A program made the translations under genes and the position numbers. A model generated the notes under the pieces. The model ran no database searches. It was not told the DNA's origin and saw only the letters and a program-made list of their open reading frames with translations. This document shows positions 1 to 11,114 of a stretch of 64,000 nt of DNA, piece after piece. Numbering within the stretch: position 1 is the first letter of the stretch; each line of letters begins with the position of its first letter. The DNA is from Nothophoma quercina (taxonomy: Eukaryota; Ascomycota; Dothideomycetes; Pleosporales; Didymellaceae): the NCBI GenBank assembly GCA_021642125.1, contig JAKIXB010000011.1:1-64000 (forward strand). Reading direction: 5' to 3'.

Positions 1-399
1 TAATCTTGTTATCCTTATAGTATTATTAGAAGTTAAGCAAGTTATAGCTCTTATAGCTATTAATAACTAGTAGATAGTAGCTACTAACAGTGTACTCCTT
101 TATATACGCGTTAAAGTGCTTTAACTAATAAAGACTAAGCTTATTAGTAGTCTAGCTGTTCTTAGAGACCCTAATAACCTAATTATAGGGCAGATTATCC
201 TCTTTGTACTAGTTTAAAAGGTAGTTACAGCCCTAGAAGATAATAAAAGGTAGAATAGCCTACCCTTTAGTATTAATACCCTTAATAACTATTATCTACT
301 CCTAATTGCCTAGCTAGACCTGCTTTAGTTGTCCTTGTCTCTCTAAAGCTATAACAACTGCTCTAGTAGATATCTAGCCTATTATAAAGCCTATTTTAT
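1..399 (-). pseudogene. 3' (catalytic) part of the same pogo/Fot1 transposase pseudogene
   Basis: Continuation of the transposase frame interrupted at 399/7123. The minus strand shows the DDE-domain landmarks in order: a TGF-like block, a VVxxxERxGxxKxVxPGNxE-like stretch, a GINxxGWxIPPFIIF-like stretch, an LKHFN-like stretch and a LLVIDGHxSH-like stretch, all with RIP-type stops and D-to-N changes. The C-terminal third and the other terminal inverted repeat lie left of the window. Confidence 0.7.
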
Positions 400-591
400 T
401 GTTAGGATGTACTGTAGCAGCAAGCTTAGTAACAATATAGGTAGGTAGTTATAAGATTAATTCGTGTTGTTCTGTTCTATTAGCTACTTAGGTTAAATCT
501 TCCCGCCTGCTTTGCGCTAGCGTCTAGGCTGGCTAGCGCTGCTACTAGTCTTATAACCTAAACTTTACTCTAACTAAATAGCCCTATTATA
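400..591 (-). repeat. LTR (3' LTR in element orientation)
   Basis: 192 bp, aligned without gaps to 6926-7117. The differences are mostly C/T or G/A transitions, which fits RIP rather than simple ageing. It begins TGTTAGGATG and ends CCCTATTATA; the terminal CA has become TA. Confidence 0.9.
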
Positions 592-611
592 ACTATTCTC
601 CCCTTCTCTTT
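592..611 (-). other. Polypurine tract of the Gypsy element
   Basis: The minus strand reads AAAGAGAAGGGGAGAATAGT immediately next to the LTR, the expected place and composition for the plus-strand primer of an LTR retrotransposon. It fixes the element's orientation as minus. Confidence 0.7.
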
Positions 612-1493
612 AAGCTACTGTCCCTAGCAGTAGTAATTGTGACGTTAGTACGCCCTATAGAATAGTCTCTATCCTATTCTTTACTAGGTTATTATAGTAA
701 AGGTAAATAGATGCTGTCTCTATAGAAACCTTAGCAGCCTGTTTATATATAGAAAAAATTTAATTAAGCTTCCTTTACCTATTATCCTTCTACTTTCTAC
801 CTTTTTTAACTTTTATTGTACAGCGCCCTACTATCTACTCCCTAGCGTTATAGCGTTGTACTCTACTCTATATAGCTATAACCTACTAGTCTTTCCTATA
901 AGCTATTGTTTTAACGTTGTATTACTATTACTAATATATTATTTAGAAGACACTACTTATGTAATACGCTACTTTATTATATACCTTACGCTTTAACATC
1001 TACCTTTACTATACTAAACGCATTTACACTAGTATCCTTAAGTACAACTATAAGGAGGCTTATAAGTGTACCTACTACTATAGTATAGGAAAGCGCTGTC
1101 TTCTTATACCTTAATACGCTATCTTTAAGCTTAATAATTTATTACTTACTACTAAAGCCTAGGCTAGTGGTGCGTAGGAGATATAGGCGTAGTTTACTAC
1201 CTAGATAGTAGCGTAACGCTAGTAAGTTACTATTACTAAAGCCTAAATTTGTAAATTAAATAAGTGCGGCGGCACTTATAAGCCTACTAGTAATAAGATC
1301 TATTTCTTGCAGGTAGATGCTACTACTAGGTTAGTAGTTACTACTAAGGGCATCTTAGATGTTATATATTAGAGGGTAAGTATTATTTATTTTATTATTA
1401 TGCTATTGTATTAACGTTATCTAGGCTAGTCTTTACCTTATTAGCGCTAAGGACGCGCTGCTCCTTAATCCCCTAGGCAAGGCTAGCTCTTCT

Positions 1494-1552
1494 AGTAATA
1501 AGGCTAATAGTAATAAAAGTAATAGTAGTAATAGTAGTAATAGTAGTAGTAG
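1494..1552. repeat. (TAG/TAA)-rich trinucleotide tract
   Basis: Imperfect run of AGTAATAGT units inside the element, downstream of integrase in element orientation. It could be a former CAG/CAA-type coding repeat converted by RIP, or a simple expansion; the sequence does not decide. Confidence 0.5.
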
Positions 1553-2899
1553 CTTACGTACGCATATGCTTTAGTTACCTACAACCTTTTATTACGCGCC
1601 ACTATTAAGCCTGCTTATAAGCAAGATACTAAGGCGTATAAAGAAAGCACCTACTCTACCTACCCTTACTACCCCCTTTATTGCAGAGTCTAACGCTAAT
1701 AAGCTCTCTAGTAAAGGCGTTCTATTATTATCTCCCTTACTTCCTGTCTTTGCTACTCCTAAGCGTTGCAGTTAGCCCCTAGGCTTTAAGAACAAGCTTA
1801 AGTTACCTAGTATAGTAAAGTTATTACTCTAAGTAGTCCCTAAGGTTATACTAGTATTATGCAGGAAGGGCGCTACCCCCTTACTAAGGACTAAGCTGTA
1901 GACACGTAGTAGTGTATAGGATAATAATAGTAATTACATAATATTAGGTAGGCTTTTAGTTAAGCTAGAGAAGGACATAGTTTAATGCTATCTAGTGCGC
2001 GTTAGTTTGCTATTATTGCGCAGTAGGTACTCCTAGATAATACTAGGCTTATACTATAATATATATTAATTTATAACATGCTTTTACTTTTCTTAAAATT
2101 ATTTACTAAAGACTTATTAATGTCTTCCTTATTAACCTATTTATTATAATTGCTTAACTAGCCTTGCTATTTTACTAAGTACTTAATCTCCCTCTTTATA
2201 GTTTTCTTATCTACAAGGGTTTTAACAACGTATTAGTTTCTAGGCGCATTGCTTTTATCTAGCTAAATAGGCCTTAGTAGTAACTCTAAGTTATCCTGTT
2301 AGTAATAGAACGGGCGTAGCTAAAACGTGTAGAACATAGGATAGATTAGCATTATAGATAGTAGTATTAGTTAATATGCCTAAGCTCCTACTAGTTCTTC
2401 TACTTTAAAAAGTCTAATGTATTATAGCGCTAGCTTTCTACTAAGTAGGCGCAGTTATAAGTGTTTTATCTTAAAGAGGACTAGGTCCCTTGTACTAAAT
2501 ACTTAGGGTCTATGTTAGTTATTATAGTATATTTACTAGTAATCTATGACTTTCTTCTAGCTAGCTTTTAAGTTTTTACGCGTCTTAATTAGCTGCGTAA
2601 TCCTCTATGCTACTTAGGGAACCTTAGTTACTGCTGCTAGCTTGTAGTTAAGCCGCAGGTAGAACCTATAGTAAGTAAAGAATAGGGACATGCTAATTAT
2701 TAGCTAATAAGAATTATTATACGTAAACTTTACTAGTAAGAAGAGTGCTATCTAGCTAGCCTAGTTATTACTAACGTATACGCATAGGTATTATTCTAGC
2801 ATTTAGTTTTATTGCTCTATTTGCCTATTAGTTTATAGGTAGAACGTAGTGCTAAGCTAGCGTTTTACCTTTACTATAAAGTAGAAGTTTACCTAAAAT

Positions 2900-5800
2900 T
2901 ACAACGTAAAGACGCTGCCCTAGTTAGAGACAATGCCTAAGGGAAGACTAAAAAAGTAGATAATATTATTTATAAAGAGGTCTATAAGCTCTATTGCAGT
3001 AATAGTCTTAGTAGTAAGAATATATTAAGCTATCTTTATATAGTAGTTAACTACTACTTAAATTACATTATAAACCCTGCTATCCTGCTTGCTAGGAGGG
3101 AGACCTATAACAAAATCCATTATTAGTTCCTACTAAGGACCTTGAGGCTGCAGTAATGCATGTAGAACGCTAGGTAGGCAATGCTTTACTATTTTTACCT
3201 CTTAATATACTTAGTATAAATTAATATACTCCTTAAGGTCTTTTTCTATGTTAAGCTAATAGTATAACTAAGATAATAGCTCTAGTGTTTTAGCCCTACT
3301 AAAGTGGCTAGTAAGTAGGTTATTATAGTATAATTTAAAGAGCTCTGCTTAAAGAGCTGGCTCTAGTGGCACATATATATAGGTTTTAAACTATAGAACG
3401 CCTATATTATTAAATAGCTATAACTTCCTCTTGCCTTAGCTAAGATGCTGTTATAGTAATAAGTAGTTAATATTATCTTATACCTACTTTGCCTATAGGT
3501 CTGTGCTTTAAGACTCTTAGATTAGATCTGTTATTAAAGATCGTAGCTTATTATATACTTGTTGTTTATTAGTAGCCTTCTAGGCAGCTGCCCTAGTAAC
3601 CCTGTGTATAAATGTAATACTTCTTACATTAGTGTATTCTAAAAATAGTGTATGCTTAATCTTACTATTTAGTGCCCTAGTGTTTTACTAGCGGCCTATA
3701 GTAGCATCTTCTATAAAATAGGGCATGCCTACTTATTCTTAAGCTATTATCTAGCTACCCTCTACAACTAGTCCTACGTCTAGTAATATAGTCTAGACTT
3801 TAGCTAGCTATAACTTCTATTATAACGTTAGTAATATATCTATTACTTTAGTATTAGCCTCGCTAGCACCTACTAGGCATCTTAATAGCTTATCTACAGG
3901 GTTTGTCTTACCTACGCAATGCTTTATCTTAAAGTTATATGCTATAAGCTTTAATGCCTAGCCTACTTATCTTCTTAATAATTTTTATATCCTTATAAAA
4001 CCCTAAAGGTTATTATAGTTTGTTAAGATCTCTAGCCTTGTAGATAGGCCCTCTACGTACTAACGCTAGTGTTCTGACGTCGTAATAATAGTAAGAAGCT
4101 CTAAATTATACGTATAGTAGTTCTTCTCTACTAGTATTAGTTTCTATAAAAAGAACACTATAGGATGCTAGTTCCTATTGCTATAAAGCTGTAAGAAGAT
4201 ACTAGCTATACCTAGTATAGATACATTAGTCTCTAATTTAGACCTTAGATTTAGGTTATAGTATTTAAGTATAGGCGCTATTATAAATGTGTTATATAGC
4301 TATTACTTTACTTACTTTACTTAGTTAGGCTACTTAAACAGTCCCGCCTTTTTACCTCTTACTAATCCCTTTAATAGTTCAGTGATAGGTCCTGCAATAA
4401 CTAAGAATCCTTTAATAAACTAGTAATAAAAGTTAGTAAATCTAAGGAAGATTTAAACATCCTTAAATAATATTAGGGTAGGCTAGTTTTTAATTGCGTC
4501 TACCTGTTAAGGATTTATTATAACGCCGTTAGTGCGTACAATAAACCCTAAGAACTTAATACTAGTAACTATAAAGGCGCACTTCTTTAAGTTAATGTAA
4601 AGGCTATAGTATTATAGTTAGTTTAGTATCTTTTTAACATGGCTCTAGTAATCCTCTCCTTCTTAAGAGAAAACTAGGACGTTATTAAGATACACTACAC
4701 AGAATATATTTAGATATCCTAAAAGAGCCTTATTTATATAGCCCTAAAATGTGGCTAAGGCATTAGTTAAACTAAATAGTATTACTATGTACTTAAAGTG
4801 GCTATAGTAAGTGTAAAACGCTGTCTTTTACTTATTGCTTTACTAGATGCGTATTTAGTAGTATGCGTTTTTTATATCTAGTTTAGTAAATACCTTTGCT
4901 TTACTGAGCTAATCTAGTGTCTTACTAATTAATAGTAGAGCTAAGTAGTTCTTCTTAGTAACCTTGTTTAATCCCTAATAATCTACGTATAGGCGGAGGG
5001 TGCTATTCTTCTTTAGTATAAATAAGATAGGAGCACTTGCTAGACTTATACTTTTATAGATCTAACTTAGGTGTTACGCTATTAATAAGTATTTACGCAG
5101 AACCTCTAGCTCCTTTAGGGAAAGGTTATATAGTAGTTTATATAGTATAGTAGTACCTTCTTTTAATTTTATAGTATAGTTGCCTTTATAGTATTCTAGT
5201 AGCGTATCTATAGCGTTACTACTAGTAACATCCTTATAATCTGCTAGTTACTTTAGCAGCATAGTTTTGCTATCTTAAGATACCTTAGTACTTCTTACTA
5301 GTACTGCGTACACTTTTAGCTTATCTATAAGAGACTCTGTAAATTAGGCTAGTAGTTCTACCTAGACTAATAAAGGGTTAATCTTATATTACTACTGCTT
5401 TGTTTTGTAGTTAAGGACTATGCGCGCTAGCTTTATTCTAAGTAGGCCTAGTAGGATAGGCTGTGCAGTATTAGTTACCCTATAGAATATGCAGGTAAAC
5501 TGCTAGGTTACGCTCTAGTAGTCTTAAGCCTTAATTATTACTTAATAGGCGTAAAAGCATGTAGCCGTTAATAAGTTAGGTAAATAAATAGTAAGCAATA
5601 GAATATTAGTAATCTCTTTTAAATTATTATGCAGTACAAAGCTTTTATTAATAGTGTTAATTTTAGCTCTATAGTTAAGAAGTACGTAAACTAACGTCTA
5701 CTTATCTATAAGGCTGTAGTGTAGCTATACTTCTACTTTAATCTAATCCTCCTTATTAAGGTTTGCTGTTAGGTTAGAGGAGTTCCTTATAGCTTAAAAT

Positions 5801-5910
5801 CTTTTGTCTTAATTAAGTTAGACCTAGATATAGGTAGTTAGCTATTCTTCTTCTTGTAGTAGTTGCGTGCCTAATAACCTTCTATTCTATAGTAGTAGCA
5901 CTTACTAATT
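2900..5910 (-). pseudogene. gag-pol remnants of the Gypsy element (zinc knuckle, RT, integrase)
   Basis: Minus-strand conceptual reading, stops ignored. Near 5865-5900 is a CxxCxxxGH-like zinc-knuckle remnant (gag end). At about 4860-4905 is FTKLDIKNAYY, the RT motif (F/S)xLDLxxAYH. At 4660-4710 is the catalytic block read as YLNNVLVFS in place of YLDDILVYS, so both aspartates are lost. Around 4520-4560 is FLGFIV. At 3060-3160 is MDFVIGLPPSK, the start of the integrase core, followed by an IPTTKT-like stretch. Frames are broken by many TAG/TAA codons. About 2 kb between integrase and the polypurine tract is unassigned. Confidence 0.8.
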
Positions 5911-6925
5911 ATAGGGGTAGCGTTAGGTAGTTATTTCCTTATTATTAAGTAGTGTTATTGTAGCTAGGAGCCTATTAAGGGTGCCTGGGAGGATTCTTGC
6001 AAGAATTAGCGTAAAGAGTTATTCTAACGTAGGGTTAATGCTGTAACGCTGCCTTATTACAGGTTATCCTTTAGTATAGCAGCGTGCTTTACTAGTTCTT
6101 ATTATATAGTAGGGAACTCTGCGTAGTTAGATAGTGCTATATAGATTTTAGGCCTTAGCTTACTATATAGATGCATTACTAGATGCTTTTACTTATAAGG
6201 AGGATTAATTTAGTTTTCTAATGTAGAGAGATATGCTGCAAAATTGTTTACAGACTAGGTATCCTTTTATACTAATTTCTAGTATAGTATAGTAACTTGC
6301 AATTCTTAATTAATAGGACTCTTTATCTAATCTAGAAGGAAGGACATTATGTTGCGCTACGCTAGCGTTTTACTGTTATCTTCCTATTTATACTGTATCT
6401 ATAGCTAACAGAACGTTAGCTGTAAGTACTAGAGTATAAAAGTAATTTTCTAGTCCTTTAGCGTAAACGCTGTGGGGTCTAGATAGAACGTAATTTAAAG
6501 CCTAGCTTTAAAATTATAGTACTCTTATATACTTTTTCCTTTAAATACTAGTATCTTTTTAATCTTTAGGCTATGCCTTGTAATTGTAATTAGTTTGTTA
6601 TTGTAGCACCTTCGTCTTGCTAGTTACTCGTCTAGGTTAGGGTTAGAGAATGTTATTTTAAACTTAGGGGTAAGACCCCTTTATAGAGGCTTATAATTAG
6701 CTAGCTAGTGCTTAAAGTTATCTACCTTGCGTTATAGTTAATAGAGTTTAGATAGCTCTTACAATTCTTGTTACTAGCGTTTTAGATGCATAATCTGTTT
6801 ACTTAGGCTTTATAGCTGCTCTTTAGGCTAACGCCCCTAATTATTACTATAAAGCTTGTTTATACTATTGTCTATTGCTACTAAGCTAAGCTGCTACCCT
6901 AGTAGAAAGGTAGACAAATTAAAAT

Positions 6926-7117
6926 TGTTAGAATGTACTATAGTAGTAAGCTTAGTAATAATATAGGTAGGTAGTTATAAGATTAATTTATGTTGTTCTA
7001 TTCTATTAGCTGCCTAGGTTAAATCTTCCTACCTACTTTGCGCTAGCGTCTAGGCCAGCTAGCACTACTACTAGTCTTATAACCTAAACTTCACTCCAAC
7101 TAAATAGCCCTATTACA
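6926..7117 (-). repeat. LTR (5' LTR in element orientation)
   Basis: 192-bp partner of 400-591, beginning TGTTAGAATG and ending CCCTATTACA. It is followed at 7118-7122 by the TTTAT target-site copy. Confidence 0.9.
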
Positions 7118-7122
7118 TTTAT

Positions 7123-7627
7123 TAAAGTTGTATATATTATTATCCTAGATGCTATACTTAGCTTTTATATTAGCTACTAGGCTAAACTAGCCCTAGATTA
7201 CCTTAGGATCCTTATAGAGGGCTCTCTTATAGTTATACTTGCAATTAAACCTTACTTTAAGCTTTAGTTAATACTTAATAAACGTACTAAGCTAGTTTAC
7301 GCTAATATAGCCTAGATTATGCTTAGCGCGTAAAGAATTAGCTATATTAGCTATAGCTACAAGCTAAGGGGGAAATCTACGCGCAACTAGCTTAAGTATA
7401 TACTTAATAATTACCTCCTCTTTATTATTATCTAGGTTCTATAATTTAGGGGTGTAATCTGCTTATAAAGGTCATCTAGCGTGTTAATTACTTATTATCT
7501 TTTAAGGTACTCTGTATATAGTTGCAGCGCATTGTTAAGAGATTATTGCGTCTCTTCTAATAGCTTAAACTGCAAGCTGTACCCCTGTTTCCTTTAACGC
7601 GTCTAAGTGGTCTTGTTAGGGTTGCAT
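7123..7627 (-). pseudogene. 5' part of a pogo/Fot1 transposase pseudogene (continues in 399..1 after the inserted LTR element)
   Basis: The minus-strand reading from an ATG at 7627 starts MQP and continues through a segment resembling the pogo N-terminal DNA-binding helix-turn-helix (repeated A/R/I-rich helix, then a VPxxTI-like turn), with many TAG/TAA stops in place of expected CAG/CAA/CGA codons. It runs into the TTTAT duplication at 7118-7122 and resumes in the same frame at 399. The product of the intact family is a DDE transposase; this copy cannot encode one. The TAG/TAA-for-CAG/CAA pattern is the usual trace of RIP. Confidence 0.7.
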
Positions 7628-7667
7628 TGTTGTAGAAGGGGTAGTTTGGTGGGGTCTTGGCAAAAAT

Positions 7668-7700
7668 GGGCCACTCACCCGTGTGGGCCACTCACCCGTG
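7668..7700. repeat. Two direct copies of a 16-bp motif at the pogo element terminus
   Basis: GGGCCACTCACCCGTG occurs at 7668-7683 and again at 7685-7700, one base apart, followed by GGG and TA. This is the only GC-rich part of the island. Its place at the junction with unique sequence suggests a terminal inverted repeat with internal transposase-binding copies; the matching other end is outside the window. Confidence 0.6.
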
Positions 7701-7994
7701 GGGTACGTTAAGTAGAATATAATTATTAATGTTCATTTACTCTATTACTAGTCTATCCTATAGTAGTACTGTTATTATATGATTATACCGCTATAATTAT
7801 CAAATATCTATTAAGGTTACTGTTGCGCATACTGCGAACGCGCGCATCTAGTGCACGGGCACAGTAGACGGTAAGTCCCGATGCCGAACATCTCCGAGCT
7901 CCCCCAATATTGTAACTTCTTACACCGTTGCTTGTACAACACTGTTACCTGGATGCGGTCTGCTTGTTCTGCTCGAAACCTTTACTAGCATGCG

Positions 7995-9978
7995 ATGACT
8001 TCTAAAAGATTATCGCCATTCCCTGATGAAGCTGACAGGATCCTCCGTGAGCGAAAGAGGTCCCGCAATAAGATAGCATGCTATCCATGCAACAAACGCA
8101 AAGTCAAATGTGATACACAGTAAGATCCTTCTGGGCACCTGTGTAGATGGAAGGCTTATCATCAGACAACCATGTGCAACCTGTGTCAAACGCGGCCATT
8201 CAGCGATATGCATCTATCCTGCAGAACGCACATATGGCGCGACATCAGCAACCGTCCGGGCGACTACGGAACGACAGCGACTGAGTGTAGAACATCACAT
8301 CCCTCGAGAGATGCCATACATGGGCGCAGAATCAACCACTGCTTACATGCAGCGACTAGCTACGGCAAGCGAGAGCGACGTAGCGCATGACGTGTCCCCG
8401 GCACTTGCATTGGGGAGTATCCTTACTTGGAATCCTTTTCAGCGCTACGATGAGCCTGAAGGTGGACTCTCAGAGCTTTCCAATCTTCTTCCCAATGGGA
8501 CGAGTATGCACAAGTGAGCCCGTGTGCAAGCTGCGACTTCGCTAGTGCTAACGTTGCGAAGATACTACCAGTCCTATCGGTCGACCGTACACCCACTAAG
8601 TCCACTTATTGACATAGAGCCCCTGGAACTCAAGCTTGCAAACTATCTAGAAGGTACCGACATGATCGTTGAGGATGTTAGCTCGGCTGCAACAGTCGCC
8701 TTGATCCTTGCTGTCCTTGCGTCCGGTGCGCAGTACTCCGATCTCATTCCATCAGAACGTAGGCGTATATCACGAGACTTTGCTTCAAAAAGCTTCTGTG
8801 CGCTTCACAAGGCCAACTATCTCATACGACCAACCGCGCCAAGTCTGCAAGCCCTGCTCATTCTTGGATCTTTCATCCGCAATGATGGCGATGCGAACGC
8901 ATCGTGGGCACTGCTCGGCACCACAATGAGGCTGGCCCAGAGTGTCGGCTTGCACGATGCTGAAACCATACAGAGTCTGTCCGCTACAGACAGACGAATG
9001 CGGTCTCAGTTGTGGAAGACCGTGCTGCAGCATGACAGCATCCTGTCTCTTTGCTTTGACCGCCCGACAGCATTGCCTGCAATGCCCGTATCCGGCTTTC
9101 CTTCGTCAAGTCCGGCAGAAGTAATGGACTACCCACAAGTAATGTGGGGAATCACTCGATTATGTGCCGGTAGTCTGATGCATCGCAGTCGCGACATTGA
9201 CATTGCCCGCATTGAACTCTCTCTTACACAAGTCGACAATCTGATTGCGCGTTCGGCGCCACATATACAGGCAAAGACCGCATGCCTCAGCATGCAGAAT
9301 CGCCTTGAGCACTACACAGTCAACCTGCACGTAGCCTTCTTGACCTCAGTCATATGTAGACCTCTGTACTCAGCCTCATACGACGACGATTCTCGGAGCT
9401 ATGAAGACTTGAACATCAAAGGCCGAAGAGCTCTTGTGGATACCGTTCGTCATTTTCTGAGTCTACAAAAGCTTACTTTATACGCGGTCCGAACTTGGAC
9501 GACGCTTCATGAAGCATTGAGTTCTGCGCTTCTACTCGAACTTTTGCACGAGCCAGACAAAAGCCCCGAAGTGAGAAGCATGCAGAAGGAGTTCTTGGAG
9601 GTTGTTATACCTATTCTTGATGGTGGGTCCGGTAACGACTCCGGCCTCTCTATGCCACACACAAGAGCTATCGCAGCTCTACGTAGGATTGCGCAGAAGC
9701 AAACACCGTCGACTGCAGCTACGTCAGACCTCACAGAAGCAAGCGTCTCAACACAGCCGACACTCAGTTTGAATGATCTTCAAGATCTATCATATTCGAT
9801 CCGAACCACACCCTTTGGCCAGCACACCTTGGACTCATTTGACTCAATCTTGTGGGGTAAGTGTCAAGCTGCCGTGTTCGAATAGGAAACTTTGCTGATA
9901 AAGTTGTTTCTAGACACCGGAGCAACTCTGGACGACCAGTTCTGGCTGAATTACAACGATGGCTTCTCCAGTTCCTGA
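7995..9978 (+). CDS. Zn2Cys6 transcription factor, probable regulator of the adjacent pad1/fdc1 genes (SdrA-like)
   Basis: Exons 7995-8119, 8166-8513, 8562-9856 and 9914-9978 give 610 aa. Splicing at 8120-8165 completes the zinc cluster near residues 29-60 (CX2CX6CX5CX2CX8C, with NKRKVK between C2 and C3). Introns 2 (8514-8561) and 3 (9857-9913) remove in-frame stops; each has GT/AG ends. Residues about 160-420 fit the fungal-specific transcription factor domain (LLILGSF, ASWALLGTTMRLAQSVGLH, RRRMRSQLWKTV-like helix). The gene ends 25 bp from the tail-to-tail pad1 gene. In Aspergillus niger a Zn2Cys6 gene, sdrA, sits with padA and fdcA and activates them, so the same role is inferred here. 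The start codon lies only about 290 bp from the transposon island. Confidence 0.85.
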
Positions 9979-10003
9979 TTTAAAGGCCAGGGACTCGTCC
10001 TCA

Positions 10004-10759
10004 TCACTCTTTCTTGTCCTTGCGGAAGCCCTCCCATCGCTCGAAGTTGTCAACGTGAATGCCAAAATTATCCAGCATCCGACCAACACTCTGATCTATC
10101 ATATCTTCGATTGTCTTTGGCCTTGTGTAGAATGCAGGTACAGGTGGAAAAATCGTAGCTCCAGCTTTTTCAAGAAAGGTCATGTTATCGAGATGTATAG
10201 CGCTCAAAGGTGTCTCTCTTACGGCCAAAAGTAGCTTGCGCCGTTCCTTTAAGCACACGTCGGCCGATCGCGAGATGAGGTCATCGCAAAAGCCAGATCG
10301 TATGGCAGCAAGCGTCTTCATTGAGCATGGTAAGACGATCATGCCGTCATGCAGGAAGCTTCCAGACGAAGGGGGAGCTGCCATATCCTTCATGGCATAG
10401 TACTTTGTTGCGAGCGCTGCGATGTCGGCGAATGATCTCTCGGTCTCGTACTTAATGGTCGCCAAGGCCCATTTGGAGAAGATGAGATGTGTCTCAACAT
10501 TCAGCTCTTTTAGTATTTCCAGCATTCGTATGGCGTACAATGTTCCAGTCGCACCCGTGACGCCCATTACAATGCGTTTGCGTACAGTTGATGGAACTTT
10601 GGCTGATGTTGCGTAACTTAGGCTGCTAGATCGGGATATTGAGATGGGCTTTGAAGTCTGCATTACAGAGACAGTTCGCTGACAGGGTTCATGGAGGACA
10701 TGTCTTGCTGCTGATAAGCATGTTGGAACGGATGTGCGGATGTTGAGCACAACCGACAT
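10004..10759 (-). CDS. pad1: Flavin prenyltransferase, Pad1/UbiX family
   Basis: Single exon, 251 aa from the ATG at 10759; an in-frame ATG at 10948 would add 63 residues with no family likeness. The N-terminal 60 residues are rich in S, R and T with few acids, compatible with a mitochondrial presequence. The core begins RKRIVMGVTGATGTLYAIRM, the nucleotide-binding start of UbiX proteins, and later has IVLPCSMKTLAAIRSG and FPPVPAFYTRP. Family members attach a dimethylallyl group to FMN to make prenylated FMN, the cofactor of UbiD-type decarboxylases. The gene is divergent from fdc1, which needs this cofactor. Confidence 0.95.
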   Translation of the reverse strand: MSVVLNIRTSVPTCLSAARHVLHEPCQRTVSVMQTSKPISISRSSSLSYATSAKVPSTVRKRIVMGVTGATGTLYAIRMLEILKELNVETHLIFSKWALATIKYETERSFADIAALATKYYAMKDMAAPPSSGSFLHDGMIVLPCSMKTLAAIRSGFCDDLISRSADVCLKERRKLLLAVRETPLSAIHLDNMTFLEKAGATIFPPVPAFYTRPKTIEDMIDQSVGRMLDNFGIHVDNFERWEGFRKDKKE

Positions 10760-11114
10760 TGTTCTCAGGTGACTCAAGTCAGGAACTGGTGTTTGAATGA
10801 TGTGTGGAAAGGATATGAGATATCGAGTAGTCGAACGTGCAGTTGTGAGAGCAATGCAAGGATAGACAAGAGGTGTTCCTGGATGGAAAGAGATTATGTT
10901 CAAGCTCAAGCTGAACCCCATACCCGAGCCCGAGCCCGGTGAAAGCATTATTTCGTTCTCTTCTTTCGCCGAACAGGGCCGCGCTGCCGATACCGATACC
11001 GATACCGAGTCCCAAGGAGTGGAGCGATCGAGGGTGTCGTACGACCCAACGTAGCACGCTCTACGGTCAGTTTAAAAGCATCTCACGCCCATTTGTGATT
11101 GAGCAACATCGAAA
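10760..11114. promoter_or_regulatory. Shared intergenic region between pad1 and fdc1
   Basis: A 355-bp divergent promoter. It holds a short tandem repeat of CCGATA units (about 10987-11009) beside a GAGCCCGAGCCCG-type repeat (about 10923-10937). CCG-containing repeats could be Zn2Cys6 binding sites, but that is a guess; I see no clear inverted CGG pair. Confidence 0.4.

Larger units (their letters stand above)
400..7117 (-). mobile_element. Full-length Ty3/Gypsy LTR retrotransposon, RIP-degraded, nested in the pogo element
   Basis: Two 192-bp LTRs (400-591 and 6926-7117) in direct orientation start TGTTAG and end TTA(T/C)A. The 5-bp direct repeat TTTAT flanks them exactly (395-399 and 7118-7122). 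Orientation is minus: a purine-rich tract on the minus strand (592-611) touches the left LTR, and the coding remnants read leftward as gag zinc knuckle, reverse transcriptase, then integrase. RT before integrase is Gypsy order, not Copia. No frame is open; the region is very TA-rich with stops at former CAG/CAA/TGG codons, so the copy is dead. I could not identify the primer binding site. Confidence 0.9.
1..7705 (-). mobile_element. Fot1/pogo-type (Tc1/mariner) DNA transposon, RIP-degraded, split by an LTR element, truncated by window edge
   Basis: Removing the LTR element at 400-7117 and one copy of its 5-bp target duplication joins 7123 to 399 on the minus strand. This gives a continuous, stop-ridden reading frame whose order of motifs matches Fot1/pogo transposases: an N-terminal helix-turn-helix-like start near 7627, then a degenerate NFDETGF-like block exactly over the junction, a GINxxGxAxPPFIIF-like block (about 230-290) and a VIDGHxSH-like block close to position 1. 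Catalytic D codons read as N, as expected for G-to-A RIP. The right end carries two direct copies of a 16-bp motif and abuts a TA dinucleotide (7704-7705), the expected Tc1/mariner target. The left end lies outside the window. Confidence 0.8.

Noticed and set aside
1..7705. Centromere or mitochondrial DNA as the explanation for TA-rich sequence
   Set aside because: LTRs, target duplication and transposase/RT/integrase remnants explain it fully; no mitochondrial genes are present.
7640..7710. CRISPR-like direct repeats
   Set aside because: Only two copies one base apart at a transposon end; no spacer array, and the window is eukaryotic.
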